Part shown: piece after piece, positions 25,932 through 35,388 of the stretch
Position numbering within the stretch: position 1 is the first letter of the stretch
How the letters are laid out: every line of letters starts with the position of its first letter
Source: Pantoea cypripedii
GTDB lineage: Bacteria; Pseudomonadota; Gammaproteobacteria; Enterobacterales; Enterobacteriaceae
Direction: 5' to 3'
DNA length: 64,000 nucleotides
Assembly (NCBI RefSeq): GCF_011395035.1
Contig: NZ_CP024768.1
Location: forward strand, 1,025,225-1,089,224
Program-made: the position numbers and the translations under genes
Notes under the pieces: generated by a model
Seen by the model: only the letters and a program-made list of their open reading frames with translations
The model's database searches: none
What the model was told of the DNA's origin: nothing

Positions 25932-27233
25932 ATGAAATTTCCCGGCAAACGTAAATCCAAACACTATTTCCCCGTTAGCGCGCGTGATCCGCTGCTCCAG
26001 GTTTCACAACAGATTCAGGAGGAGGGGAGCTGGGTGGTCGGTATTGACCAGACGCTGGTGGATATCGAAGCGAAAGTCGATGAGGATTTTCTGCAACGCT
26101 ACGGCCTCAGCGCCGGCCATTCGCTGGTCATTGATGACGCAACTGCCGAAGCGCTCTACAACGAGTTGTTGCGTGATCAGTTGATTAGCCACCAGTTTGC
26201 CGGTGGCACCATTGGCAATACGCTGCATAACTACTCGGTGCTGGCCGATGACCGTTCGGTGCTGCTGGGGGTGATGTGCAGCAACATCCAGATTGGCAGC
26301 TATGCCTATCGCTACCTGTGCAACACCTCCAGCCGTATGGACCTCAACTATTTGCAGGGCGTTGATGGCGCGATTGGCCGCTGCTTTACCCTGATTGGGG
26401 AGCAGGGCGAGCGAACGTTTGCCATCAGCCCGGGGCTGATGAACCAGTTACAGGTTGCCAGCATCCCGGAAGAGGTGATTGCGGGGGCTTCCGCGCTGGT
26501 GCTCACCTCCTATCTGGTGCGTTGCCAGCCGGGCGAACCAATGCCAGCCGCGACGCTGCGCGCGATTGAGTATGCCAGACAACATAATGTGCCGGTGGTA
26601 CTGACGCTGGGCACCAAATACGTCATTCAGGATGATCCGCAGTTCTGGCGTGATTTTCTGCGCGACCATGTCTCCATTGTGGCGATGAATGAGGAAGAAG
26701 CCCTGGCGCTGACCGGTGAAGCAGACCCACTGCTGGCAGCCAATATGGCACTGGACTGGGTCGATCTGGTGTTGTGCACGGCTGGGCCAAGCGGGCTCTA
26801 TATGGCGGGCTTTACCGAAGAGGAATATAAACGTAAAACCAACCATCCGTTGCTGCCGGGAGCGATTGCGGAATTTAACCAGTTTGAGTTCAGCCGTGCG
26901 ATGCGCCAGCGGGATTGCCAGCAACCGCTGCGTATTTTCTCGCATATCGCCCCGTATATGGGCGGGCCCGAAAAGATCATGAACACCAATGGCGCGGGCG
27001 ATGCGGCTCTTGCGGCACTGCTGCATGACATCACAGCCAATAGCTTCCATCGCCAGAAAGTGCCGAACTCCAGTAAGCATGCACGGGAATATCTGACCTA
27101 TTCGTCACTGGCGCAGGTGTGTAAATATGCTAACCGCGTCAGTTATCAGGTGCTGAATCAACACTCACCACGCCTGATGCGTGGCCTGCCGGAGCGCGAG
27201 GATAGCCTGGAAGAGTCGTACTGGGACAGGTAA
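25932..27233 (+). CDS. gsk: Inosine/guanosine kinase
   Basis: This 433-residue PfkB-family kinase phosphorylates guanosine and inosine for purine salvage. The GAGD catalytic motif is in NTNGAGDAALAALLHD with the base Asp. The N-terminus MKFPGKRKSKHYFPV matches E. coli Gsk. It is followed at 27245 by a repeat and the convergent ybaL. Confidence 0.97.
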   Translation: MKFPGKRKSKHYFPVSARDPLLQVSQQIQEEGSWVVGIDQTLVDIEAKVDEDFLQRYGLSAGHSLVIDDATAEALYNELLRDQLISHQFAGGTIGNTLHNYSVLADDRSVLLGVMCSNIQIGSYAYRYLCNTSSRMDLNYLQGVDGAIGRCFTLIGEQGERTFAISPGLMNQLQVASIPEEVIAGASALVLTSYLVRCQPGEPMPAATLRAIEYARQHNVPVVLTLGTKYVIQDDPQFWRDFLRDHVSIVAMNEEEALALTGEADPLLAANMALDWVDLVLCTAGPSGLYMAGFTEEEYKRKTNHPLLPGAIAEFNQFEFSRAMRQRDCQQPLRIFSHIAPYMGGPEKIMNTNGAGDAALAALLHDITANSFHRQKVPNSSKHAREYLTYSSLAQVCKYANRVSYQVLNQHSPRLMRGLPEREDSLEESYWDR

Positions 27234-27244
27234 GCCTATAACCC

Positions 27245-27302
27245 GTAGCGGCGCGATTTATCGCGCGTCTTTTAAAACCAGCGCGATAAATCGCGCCGCT
27301 AC
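27245..27302. repeat. Palindromic intergenic repeat, copy 3 (full element)
   Basis: Left arm GTAGCGGCGCGATTTATCGC and right arm GCGATAAATCGCGCCGCTAC form a near-perfect inverted repeat. It lies between convergent gsk and ybaL. Confidence 0.92.
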
Positions 27303-27319
27303 GGCATTAAACCTTCAAA

Positions 27320-29008
27320 TCAAATCGGGCACTCACGCACAATCGGGTTTTGCGCGATTTCTTCTTGCAGCATATGCAGCATGCTGTTGGCGATTTCGCG
27401 TTCACCCATCACCACCCGATTAGCACCACGCTCAAGAATGTATTCCACCTCGTCGTCATAATGGGCGCGGGCTATGATCTCAATATTGTCGCGCTTTTCA
27501 CGGGCGGCAGTGACAATCTCGCCCGCTTCATAACCATTGGGGATGGTCAGCAGCAGCCAGCGTGCGCAGTCAAGTCGCGCCAGTTCCATGATATCGCTAC
27601 GGGCGGCATTGCCCAGCACCGCTTTGATGCCTTGTTCGCGCAGGGCTTCGACGCGTGGCCGTGAGTTCTCCACCACCACCAGCGGAACATCAGCTTCTAT
27701 CAGTTTTTGCCCCAGCAGGCTGCCGACGCGCCCATAACCCACAATCACCGCGTGATCGCAGATATCCACCGGAATCTGCTTTTCTTCCTCAATGGCTTCC
27801 TCCAGCGTTTGTTCTTCCATGGTCTCGGTTTTATCGAGATAGCGTTCCAGCAGGGTGAACAGAATCGGGTTGAGCATAATCGAGAGAATGGCGGCGGCCA
27901 GCACCAGATTGCGCCCTTCATGGCTTAGCAGGCCCAGCGAGATGCCCAGACCAGCCAGAATAAAGGCAAATTCGCCAATCTGCGCCAGGCTGACGGAAAT
28001 CGTCAGGGCGGTACGGCGCGAGTGACCCAGCAGCGTTACCAGCAGCCAGGCGGCCACGGATTTACCCACCACGATGATCACCAGCGCACCCAGCACCGCC
28101 AGCGGCTGCTCGATCAGGATCATCGGGTCGAACAGCATGCCAACCGAGACGAAAAACAACACGGCAAACGCATCGCGCAGCGGCAATGTATCGTGTGCGG
28201 CGCGGTGGCTCAGTTCCGATTCATTCAGCACCATACCGGCGAAGAATGCGCCGAGGGCAAAGGAGACATCAAAAAACTCCACCGCGCCGAAAGCGATACC
28301 CAGCGCCAGCGCCAGTACCGCAAGCGTGAACAGCTCGCGGGAGCCGGTGGCCGCGCTTTTCGCCAGAATCCACGGCACCGCACGACGGCCCACGACCATC
28401 ATCAGCACCATAAAGGCGACCACTTTACCGATGGTCATTAACAGATCCCACGCCAGCAGCGTCGGGCTGGCGTTGCCCTGTTCCAGCATACCCGCGATGG
28501 CGGGCAGCAGTACCAGCGTCAGGACCATCACCAGGTCTTCCACAATCAGCCAGCCAATGGCGATTTGCCCGCGCTGGCTATCAATCAGCTGACGCTCCTC
28601 CAGTGCACGCAGCAACACCACGGTGCTGGCAGTGGAGAGACACAGACCAAACACCAGTCCGGTCATCACTGACCAGCCCAGCGCCCACGACAGCCCCATT
28701 CCCAGCAGCGTTGCCACGGCGATTTGCGCGACAGCGCCAGGAATGGCGACGGACTTTACCGACATCAAATCCTTCAGCGAAAAGTGCAACCCCACACCAA
28801 ACATCAGCAGAATGACGCCTAACTCAGCCAGTTCAGGTGCCAGATTGGTATCCGCGACGAAGCCGGGGGTAAAGGGACCCGCCATCACCCCAGCCAGTAA
28901 ATAACCGACCAGCGGCGAGATGCGCAGGCGATTGGCCAGCATACCAAGGAGAAAGGCGAGGACCAGCGCCCCGACAATGGTGGTGATCAACGGTGTGGTG
29001 TGATGCAT
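27320..29008 (-). CDS. ybaL: Cation:proton antiporter YbaL (CPA2 family)
   Basis: This 562-residue protein has about twelve membrane helices of the CPA2/KefB type (MHHTTPLITTIVGALVLAFLLG to about residue 385) and a C-terminal RCK_N domain (VIVGYGRVGSLLGQKLIEADVPLVVVE, about 415-540) that binds nucleotide. Transport function of YbaL is not firmly established. The start at 29008 follows AAGGAGACAGG; a longer frame adds 13 residues. Confidence 0.94.
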   Translation of the reverse strand: MHHTTPLITTIVGALVLAFLLGMLANRLRISPLVGYLLAGVMAGPFTPGFVADTNLAPELAELGVILLMFGVGLHFSLKDLMSVKSVAIPGAVAQIAVATLLGMGLSWALGWSVMTGLVFGLCLSTASTVVLLRALEERQLIDSQRGQIAIGWLIVEDLVMVLTLVLLPAIAGMLEQGNASPTLLAWDLLMTIGKVVAFMVLMMVVGRRAVPWILAKSAATGSRELFTLAVLALALGIAFGAVEFFDVSFALGAFFAGMVLNESELSHRAAHDTLPLRDAFAVLFFVSVGMLFDPMILIEQPLAVLGALVIIVVGKSVAAWLLVTLLGHSRRTALTISVSLAQIGEFAFILAGLGISLGLLSHEGRNLVLAAAILSIMLNPILFTLLERYLDKTETMEEQTLEEAIEEEKQIPVDICDHAVIVGYGRVGSLLGQKLIEADVPLVVVENSRPRVEALREQGIKAVLGNAARSDIMELARLDCARWLLLTIPNGYEAGEIVTAAREKRDNIEIIARAHYDDEVEYILERGANRVVMGEREIANSMLHMLQEEIAQNPIVRECPI

Positions 29009-29215
29009 GCCTGTCTCCTTGTGTGCAAATGTATCCGCTTGTAACAACCAAGTTTACTGCACAATTGCTAACGGCGTTTATACATTTGCGAAGAATATGT
29101 GGAAAACTGACAAAAATGCTGCCGAAGCGTCATTTTCATCAGTTATCTCCCTCTATCGGCAGGATTTATGCTGAACTGCGGGGGAAGAGAAAAATAATTC
29201 CCCCCGCAAAGTGGC

Positions 29216-30418
29216 TCAGGCGTGGCGATTATCAGGCAGGAAAGCGGTCAAAAGGCCGATAAGTGGCAGCCAGGCACAGATTTGATAAACCCATTCGATG
29301 CTGGTGTGGTCTGCTACTACGCCGAGTACGGCGGCACCCAATCCCCCCATACCGAAGGCAAAACCGAAAAATAGCCCGGAAACCATACCGATACGTCCCG
29401 GCAGCAGCTCCTGCGCATAGACCAGAATGGCGGAAAACGCTGAGGCGAGAATCAGACCAATAATCACGCTCAATACGCTGGTCCACATTAATGAGGCATG
29501 CGGCAAAAGTAGCGTGAAGGGGGCCACGCCCAGTATTGAACCCCAGATAACATATTTACGGCCAATCTTATCGCCAATCGGCCCGCCAATAATGGTGCCA
29601 GCCGCCACTGCGCCCAAAAAGGCAAACAGATGAAACTGTGATGCCTGCACCGAGAGGCCGAATTTCTGCATTAAATAGAAGGTGTAGTAACTACTCAGGC
29701 TGGTGAGATAGAAATACTTGGAGAAAATCAGCAGCAACAAAATGCTGATCGCCAGCACCACTTTTTTGCGTGGCAGCGGGTTTGCTGGTGTCGCCGTGGT
29801 TTTGGCTTTGGCGGCGCGCTGCTGGTGGCTATACCAGCGGCTGACCTGCAACAACACGATAATCCCCAGCAGCGCTGCCAGCACAAACCAGCCGAGGTGG
29901 CCTTTGCCATAAGGGGCGACAATCATCGCTGCCAGCAGCGGGCCGAGGGCGCTGCCAAAGTTACCGCCCACCTGGAACAGCGATTGCGCCAGACCATGAC
30001 GTCCACCCGACGCCATACGCGCCACGCGTGATGATTCCGGATGAAAGACCGATGATCCGCTCCCTACCAGTGCAGCCGCCAGCAGAACCTGGACATAATC
30101 ACTGGCAAAGGTCAGCAGCACCAGGCCACAGAGCGTAAAACCCATTCCCACCGGGAGTGACCAGGGTTTTGGATATTTGTCGGTGTAATAACCCACCAGC
30201 GGTTGCAGCAGAGAGGCGGTGACCTGAAAAGTCAGGGTGATCAGGCCAATCTGCACAAAGTTAAGGCTAAAATCTTTTTGCAACAGCGGGTAAATCGCCA
30301 GCAGCAGTGACTGCAACATATCATTCAGCAGATGAGCGAGGCTGATAGCCCCTAAAATGCCAAATGCAGTACGCGCCGGTGCGCGTGTCGGGGAGGTGAG
30401 GGTATGATCGCTTGCCAT
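29216..30418 (-). CDS. fsr: Fosmidomycin resistance MFS transporter
   Basis: This 400-residue protein has twelve membrane segments. It matches E. coli Fsr in AFGILGAISLAHLLNDMLQSLLLAIYPLLQ, GSSVFHPESSRVARMASGGRHGLAQS and YAQELLPGRIGMVSGLFFG. The start at 30418 (MASDHTL) follows AGGA; an upstream TTG is possible but has no ribosome site. It is divergent from ushA as in E. coli. The 207-bp gap before ybaL holds no gene; an imperfect hairpin at 29178-29208 has no T-tract. Confidence 0.95.
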   Translation of the reverse strand: MASDHTLTSPTRAPARTAFGILGAISLAHLLNDMLQSLLLAIYPLLQKDFSLNFVQIGLITLTFQVTASLLQPLVGYYTDKYPKPWSLPVGMGFTLCGLVLLTFASDYVQVLLAAALVGSGSSVFHPESSRVARMASGGRHGLAQSLFQVGGNFGSALGPLLAAMIVAPYGKGHLGWFVLAALLGIIVLLQVSRWYSHQQRAAKAKTTATPANPLPRKKVVLAISILLLLIFSKYFYLTSLSSYYTFYLMQKFGLSVQASQFHLFAFLGAVAAGTIIGGPIGDKIGRKYVIWGSILGVAPFTLLLPHASLMWTSVLSVIIGLILASAFSAILVYAQELLPGRIGMVSGLFFGFAFGMGGLGAAVLGVVADHTSIEWVYQICAWLPLIGLLTAFLPDNRHA

Positions 30419-30582
30419 AAAATTCCTGAAATGTGTCAATTTTCGTTATCAAGTTGTTACTTCTCACATGACTCTATAAGCCTTTCATCTTGAGTTAAAG
30501 TGCGATCTGTGCGACACAGAAGGGCGATAAAGCACATAAAGTCCACTGGTTAGTGGGAAAACGCAGAATAAGGAGATCGGCT

Positions 30583-32349
30583 TTGTTGTTACTACCCCGC
30601 AGAACGCATTGGCTGGCGTTGATCATCTTACTGTTGCCGATGCTGGCACAGGCATGGCAAACCGATCGCACCTACCGTCTGACTATCCTGCATACCAACG
30701 ATCAGCACGGCCATTACTGGCCCAACGCGCAGGGCGAGTATGGCCTCGCGGCGCAGAAAACCCTGATGGATTTCCAGCGCTATGATGCCCAGTCCAAAGG
30801 GAACGGTGTATTGATTCTGTCGGGTGGTGACGTGAATACCGGGGTGCCGGAGTCTGATTTGCTGGATGCCGAACCCGATATCCGTGGCATGAACCTGGTG
30901 GGCTATGATGCGATGGCGCTGGGGAATCATGAGTTTGATAAGCCGCTCAGCGTGTTACAGAAACAGCAAAAATGGGCCAAATTTCCCTTTCTTTCTGCCA
31001 ATATTTACGACAAAAGCACCGGTAAGCGGCTGTTCAAACCCTGGGCCATCTTCAATCGCATGGGGCTGAAAGTTGCGGTGATCGGCCTGACCACCACCGA
31101 TACGCTGCGCATTGCCAATCCCGCCAGCGTCGCTACCCTGGAGATTCGCGATCCGGTCACGGAGACCGAAAAAGCGGTTGCGGAATTACGTGCCAGCGTA
31201 AAACCGGATGTGATCATTGCGCTGACCCATATGGGCCATTATGACGATGGCAGGCACGGCAGCAATGCACCGGGCGATGTCGAGCTGGCACGCAGCCTGC
31301 CACCCGGCACCATTAACCTGATTGTCGGTGGTCACTCGCATGATGCGGTCTGTATGGAAAAAGAGAATGTCAGCGTCAAAAATTATCAGCCGGGCCAGCC
31401 CTGCCAGCCAGATCGCCAGAATGGTGTGTGGATCGTGCAGGCGAAAGAGTGGGGTAAATATGTCGGGCGCGGCGATTTTACTTTCCGCAACGGGGAGCTG
31501 ACGTTGGAAAATTACCAGCTGATCCCGGTTAACCTGAAGCACAAGGTGAAGAATTTCGACGGCAGCGAGTCATGGCTGACCTGGCAGGAAGAAATTCCGC
31601 AGAACCCGGCGATGATGAAACTGCTGACCCCTTTCCAGAAACGGGCTGAAGCAAAACTGGATGTGAAGGTGGGCAGCAGCGACGGTGTTTTTGTCGGCGA
31701 TCGTGATCAGGTACGTTTTGTACAAACTAATCTGGGGCAGCTGATTTTGCGTGCTCAGATGGCAGCGACCAAAGCGGACTTTGCGGTGATGAGCGGCGGT
31801 GGCATTCGCACGTCGCTGGCGCAGGGAGAGATCAGCTGGCGCGATTTATTGCAGGTACAGCCCTTCAGCAACCAGGTGGTATCCGTGACGCTGACTGGCC
31901 GGGAATTGCTGGCTTATCTGGCCACGGTCGCCAACATCAAAACCGATGCGGGTGGCTTTGCGCAGTTTGCCCATATCAGCCTGGTGGCCGATGGCAGCAG
32001 CGTCAGTGAGGTGAAAATCAATGGTGTCCCGCTGGATAGGGATAAAACCTATCGCATGGCGACCAACAGTTTTAACGCCACTGGCGGGGATGGTTATCCG
32101 CGCATCGACAGCCATGCGGGTTATACCAATACCGGGTTACGTGATGCTGATGTTTTGCGTGACTGGGTAAGTCAGCATTCACCACTGAAAGTGAGTGATT
32201 ATGCGCCAGGCGATGGCATCGTTCATCTGACGGAAGCACAGAAGCAGCAGCGGGACAAAGTGCAGGAGCCACCGCAGGAAAAACCAAAGAAGCGCAGCTA
32301 TCCGCAAACGGTGCTGGCGTGGATTCTGCCCCATGCGGTGGAGAAATAA
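30583..32349 (+). CDS. ushA: Periplasmic UDP-sugar hydrolase/5'-nucleotidase UshA-like
   Basis: This is a roughly 588-residue protein. A hydrophobic signal peptide (THWLALIILLLPMLAQA) precedes a metallophosphoesterase domain (ILHTNDQHGHYW, GNHEFDKP, GGHSHD) and a 5'-nucleotidase C-terminal domain (MSGGGIRTSL, FNATGGDGYP). A TTG at 30583 is preferred as start because AGGAGA lies six bases before it; a GTG at 30553 lacks a ribosome site. UshA degrades external UDP-sugars and nucleotides for salvage. The C-terminal tail (KPKKRSYPQTVLAWILPHAVEK) extends past the E. coli enzyme and is unusual. Confidence 0.92.
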   Translation: MLLLPRRTHWLALIILLLPMLAQAWQTDRTYRLTILHTNDQHGHYWPNAQGEYGLAAQKTLMDFQRYDAQSKGNGVLILSGGDVNTGVPESDLLDAEPDIRGMNLVGYDAMALGNHEFDKPLSVLQKQQKWAKFPFLSANIYDKSTGKRLFKPWAIFNRMGLKVAVIGLTTTDTLRIANPASVATLEIRDPVTETEKAVAELRASVKPDVIIALTHMGHYDDGRHGSNAPGDVELARSLPPGTINLIVGGHSHDAVCMEKENVSVKNYQPGQPCQPDRQNGVWIVQAKEWGKYVGRGDFTFRNGELTLENYQLIPVNLKHKVKNFDGSESWLTWQEEIPQNPAMMKLLTPFQKRAEAKLDVKVGSSDGVFVGDRDQVRFVQTNLGQLILRAQMAATKADFAVMSGGGIRTSLAQGEISWRDLLQVQPFSNQVVSVTLTGRELLAYLATVANIKTDAGGFAQFAHISLVADGSSVSEVKINGVPLDRDKTYRMATNSFNATGGDGYPRIDSHAGYTNTGLRDADVLRDWVSQHSPLKVSDYAPGDGIVHLTEAQKQQRDKVQEPPQEKPKKRSYPQTVLAWILPHAVEK

Positions 32350-32361
32350 TTCCACGCCATT

Positions 32362-32383
32362 GCGCGATAAATCGCGCCGCTAC
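32362..32383. repeat. Palindromic intergenic repeat, copy 4 (right arm)
   Basis: GCGATAAATCGCGCCGCTAC is the right arm of the family. A degenerate left-arm-like copy (GTCGCGGGGTGATTTATCAC) follows at 32429-32450, so the arms are in the opposite order to complete elements. It lies between convergent ushA and the PACE-type gene. Confidence 0.8.
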
Positions 32384-32471
32384 GCCAGGTGCGCGAATGT
32401 ACGCCGTGCCTGAATCGCACACCGGTTTGTCGCGGGGTGATTTATCACGCGGGTTTGGTGTGGTCCGATGC

Positions 32472-32906
32472 TCAGGCCTGACATGACTTACGCGTCAGCC
32501 AGCGCTGGCGCAACTTATCCCATAACCAGTTATACGCCACGGTATAGGGCAGGAAGAACAGGAAAAACGCCACTTCCAGCATAAAGGCTTCCAGCAGGGA
32601 AATACTGAGCATCCAGGCAGCGATCGGCAAGCCAATCACGATAAAGCCACCTTCAAATCCCAGCGCGTGCAGAATACGTAGCAGCGGGCCACGATGGACT
32701 TTGCCTGGCGGGCACAGCCGATCAAAACCGGTGTTGTAAATCATGTTCCACAGCATGGCGACGGTCGACAGCATAATCGCCAGCGATCCCATCTGAAACA
32801 GTGGCTTTTCCATCGCCCAGGCTGCCAGCGGTGCCACAGTTAAAATCGCCAGAACTTCAAAGCATGCGGCGTGATAAAAACGTTCTTTTAATGAACGGGT
32901 ACGCAT
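32472..32906 (-). CDS. PACE-family efflux transporter (AceI-like)
   Basis: This 144-residue protein has four membrane helices arranged as two tandem BTP domains. The pairs ERFYHAACFEVLAILTVAPLAAWAM and RILHALGFEGGFIVIGLPIAAWML show the internal duplication, and the first helix holds the conserved acidic residue (Glu in CFE). PACE proteins expel chlorhexidine and polyamine-like cations. The start at 32906 matches the family; a longer frame adds 10 residues. It is divergent from a LysR gene, the usual PACE arrangement. Confidence 0.9.
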   Translation of the reverse strand: MRTRSLKERFYHAACFEVLAILTVAPLAAWAMEKPLFQMGSLAIMLSTVAMLWNMIYNTGFDRLCPPGKVHRGPLLRILHALGFEGGFIVIGLPIAAWMLSISLLEAFMLEVAFFLFFLPYTVAYNWLWDKLRQRWLTRKSCQA

Positions 32907-32996
32907 AAAAACCTCCTGATTTGTTACGCGGCACATTTTCTCACTTGCTAATGCTAAGATAAAATGAACACCTATCGATAAAAGCGATGGATAACT

Positions 32997-33866
32997 ATGA
33001 AATACTCCCCGGAATCCCTTGAGGCTTTTGTTCAGACTGTGTCCAGCGGCTCCTTTTCTGCTGCTGCGCGTGCGCTGGGCAAAAGCCAGTCCACCATCAG
33101 CAGCGCGGTGGCGAATCTGGAAGATGATTTAGGGTTTATGCTGTTTGATCGTCAGGGACGTCAGCCGGTATTAACCGAGCAGGGCCAACGCGCCCTGGCG
33201 CAGGTGCAGCAAATTCTGGCGGCCAGCCAGCGACTGGATGAACTGGCGGTGCGGCTGGCGCAGGGCGTGGAGCCACGCCTCAGCCTGGCGATTTCTGATT
33301 TCTGGCAGGCGGATCATCATGAAAATCTGCTGACCCGTTTTGAGGCACGTTATCCGGATATCGAATTTGAATGCATGATCGCGGAAGACGCTGATGTGCT
33401 GGATCTGCTCCAGGCCGGGCGAGTGCATCTGGGCGTGGTGCGCGCTCAGCCTGCGCTGCCAGCGGATATTGCGGTAACGCGTTTGCAGGTCGGGGCGCAG
33501 ATGGCGATTTATCTGCATCAGGATCACCCGCTGGCGCAACAGGCACAGGTCAGCGAGGGGCAACTGGGCGATCTGCGTCAGTTGCGGCTCAACACCTGGG
33601 TGGAAACGCGCGAACCGATGCCCGCTGGCCGGGTGTGGTCAGCGCCTTCCTATCTGTTATTGCTGGAGATGGCAGAACAGGGGTTTGGCTGGAGTGTGCT
33701 GCCGCGCTGGCTGGTGCAGCAGTTTGGTCATCAGGTATTGCAGGAGTTGCCAGTGCCGGGATGGCCGCAGCATATTGCGGTGGAAGCGGTCTGGTCGCGG
33801 CGCAATCCGCCCGGACCTGCCGGGCGTTGGATGATCGATCAACTCTGCGCTCAGCAACCTGCTTAA
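32997..33866 (+). CDS. LysR-type regulator beside PACE efflux gene
   Basis: This 289-residue regulator has an N-terminal helix-turn-helix (FVQTVSSGSFSAAARALGKSQSTISSAVANLEDDLG) and a LysR substrate domain. Its divergent position 90 bp from the PACE gene suggests it controls that gene; the inducer is unknown. Its 3' end overlaps the convergent ybaK by 4 bp. Confidence 0.9.
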   Translation: MKYSPESLEAFVQTVSSGSFSAAARALGKSQSTISSAVANLEDDLGFMLFDRQGRQPVLTEQGQRALAQVQQILAASQRLDELAVRLAQGVEPRLSLAISDFWQADHHENLLTRFEARYPDIEFECMIAEDADVLDLLQAGRVHLGVVRAQPALPADIAVTRLQVGAQMAIYLHQDHPLAQQAQVSEGQLGDLRQLRLNTWVETREPMPAGRVWSAPSYLLLLEMAEQGFGWSVLPRWLVQQFGHQVLQELPVPGWPQHIAVEAVWSRRNPPGPAGRWMIDQLCAQQPA

Positions 33867-34342
33867 TCGCGTCGGGCGACATCAGCCAGCGGCGCATCCA
33901 GCAGACGTGACAGATCCTGCGCCGCCAGCTCAATATCCAGCCCACGTTTCCCACCGGAAATAAAAATGGTGGCGAATTCCGCCGCCTGCTGATCAATCAC
34001 GGTAGGCAGACGTTTTTTCTGCCCCAGTGGGCTGATTCCGCCCACCAGATAACCGGTTACGCGCTGCGCCAGCAGCGGATCAGCCATATCGGCTTTTTTC
34101 GCCCCCAGTGCTTTGGCAACTTTCTTTAAATCGAGCTGAGTGGAGACCGGGGTGACGGCCACTGCCAGCTGCTTTGCATCACCATTCAACGCGACCAGCA
34201 GCGTTTTGAACACCTGACGTGCATCCAGATTCAGCTTACGTACCGCCTCGTCACCAAAATTGGTTTCATGGCTGTCATGTTCGTAAGGATGCAGGGTAAA
34301 GCTGACTTTTTGTTTTTCCAGCAGTTTTACGGCGGGAGTCAT
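33863..34342 (-). CDS. ybaK: Cys-tRNA(Pro)/Cys-tRNA(Cys) deacylase YbaK
   Basis: This 159-residue editing protein equals E. coli YbaK in length. The YbaK/ProX fold shows FKTLLVALNGDAKQLAVAVTP and the catalytic Lys segment within LDLKKVAKALGAKKADMAD; GGISPLGQKKRLP is the glycine loop. It clears Cys mischarged on tRNA-Pro. It lies between the LysR gene and ybaP. Confidence 0.96.
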   Translation of the reverse strand: MTPAVKLLEKQKVSFTLHPYEHDSHETNFGDEAVRKLNLDARQVFKTLLVALNGDAKQLAVAVTPVSTQLDLKKVAKALGAKKADMADPLLAQRVTGYLVGGISPLGQKKRLPTVIDQQAAEFATIFISGGKRGLDIELAAQDLSRLLDAPLADVARRD

Positions 34343-34514
34343 TGGTTTAATCCTTGCTAAGAAAAATCTTAAACATATTGTGGCGAATAATGCTGGCGAA
34401 ATTCTGAACTTTGCGCGAGAATTGGCCCGCGCCAGCCAGTAATGGCTGTGTGATAACCAAAATCATAAACAAATTCTTCTTTGACGGGCCGATAACAATA
34501 TCGGCCTTCTTTTT

Positions 34515-35318
34515 TTAGCGCGTCTTTAACAGGCCCGGTAAATTATCATCTCCGTAAAGATGGAGCGCACCCACCGCCACCACATAACGCCCCGGCGGCA
34601 GTGCCAGCATCAATTCACGCCAGTGCTGGTTGCGGTTACGCATCAAGGTGTCATTCAGTTCATTGCTAAACGTGGTGGGTAACGCGACCGGTTGCTGTTT
34701 CGGCGGGGCATCAAGCCACCAGCTGATCATGGTTTGCAGCAAACGGGCGTTGGTGTGCCAGTGCTCCAGCGTATCCAGCAGCAGCGGCAGGCCATCGTCT
34801 GGCAGCGATTTCAGCAGGGCGATTTGCGTATCAGGGCCTTCCAGCTCAATCACCGGCTTGTTAACGTTTTTGGCCGCCTGCAACAACTGATAATCGATGC
34901 CGTATTGTGGTCGCAGCCCGAGGCGCTGCGCCTGTTGCGCCTGCAACATCAGGGCAATCTGCCACATGGGCAGATGATCAAACATCGTTATCGATAATGT
35001 CAGCTCATCACACAGGGTGCTGAGCCTGCTGAAGGTGGCACTGGCAAGGCGATCTGCCAGCGGCGGCAGCTCGTCACCGTCGGCGAACGGTGAGCCACCC
35101 TGGGTAATGTCGGCTTCGACGATCAGTGCATCGGCTTTCGCTAACAGGCGCAGCAGACGGGCAGGTAGCGGCTGCATATCGCGTGAACCCATATGAATGC
35201 TGCCGACCAGATGTAACCGGCGATCGCCCAACTGAATATCCATCGCAGGCCAGGGGTAGCTGGCCGGAAAAAGTCGCGATATCAGCTGTGTTACGCATTG
35301 CCACAGGCTGCGTCTCAT
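34515..35318 (-). CDS. ybaP: TraB/GumN family protein YbaP
   Basis: This 267-residue protein carries the two GX2H-type motifs of the TraB/GumN fold: LVGSIHMGSRDM near residue 36 and VVAVGALHLYGDDNLPGLL near the C-terminus. The N-terminus is moderately hydrophobic (LWQCVTQLISRLFPASYPW), possibly a membrane anchor or signal. Related TIKI proteins are metalloproteases; activity of YbaP is unproven. Confidence 0.92.
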   Translation of the reverse strand: MRRSLWQCVTQLISRLFPASYPWPAMDIQLGDRRLHLVGSIHMGSRDMQPLPARLLRLLAKADALIVEADITQGGSPFADGDELPPLADRLASATFSRLSTLCDELTLSITMFDHLPMWQIALMLQAQQAQRLGLRPQYGIDYQLLQAAKNVNKPVIELEGPDTQIALLKSLPDDGLPLLLDTLEHWHTNARLLQTMISWWLDAPPKQQPVALPTTFSNELNDTLMRNRNQHWRELMLALPPGRYVVAVGALHLYGDDNLPGLLKTR

Positions 35319-35388
35319 TCCCTGTCCTTTTTAATTCACAAAAATCCATGCTAGCGATTTCGGCGCGCAAAAAACAGCGCAGGGCTTG

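Noticed and set aside
29178..29208. Terminator between fsr and ybaL
   Set aside because: The stem is imperfect, and the T-run lies in the loop rather than after the stem.
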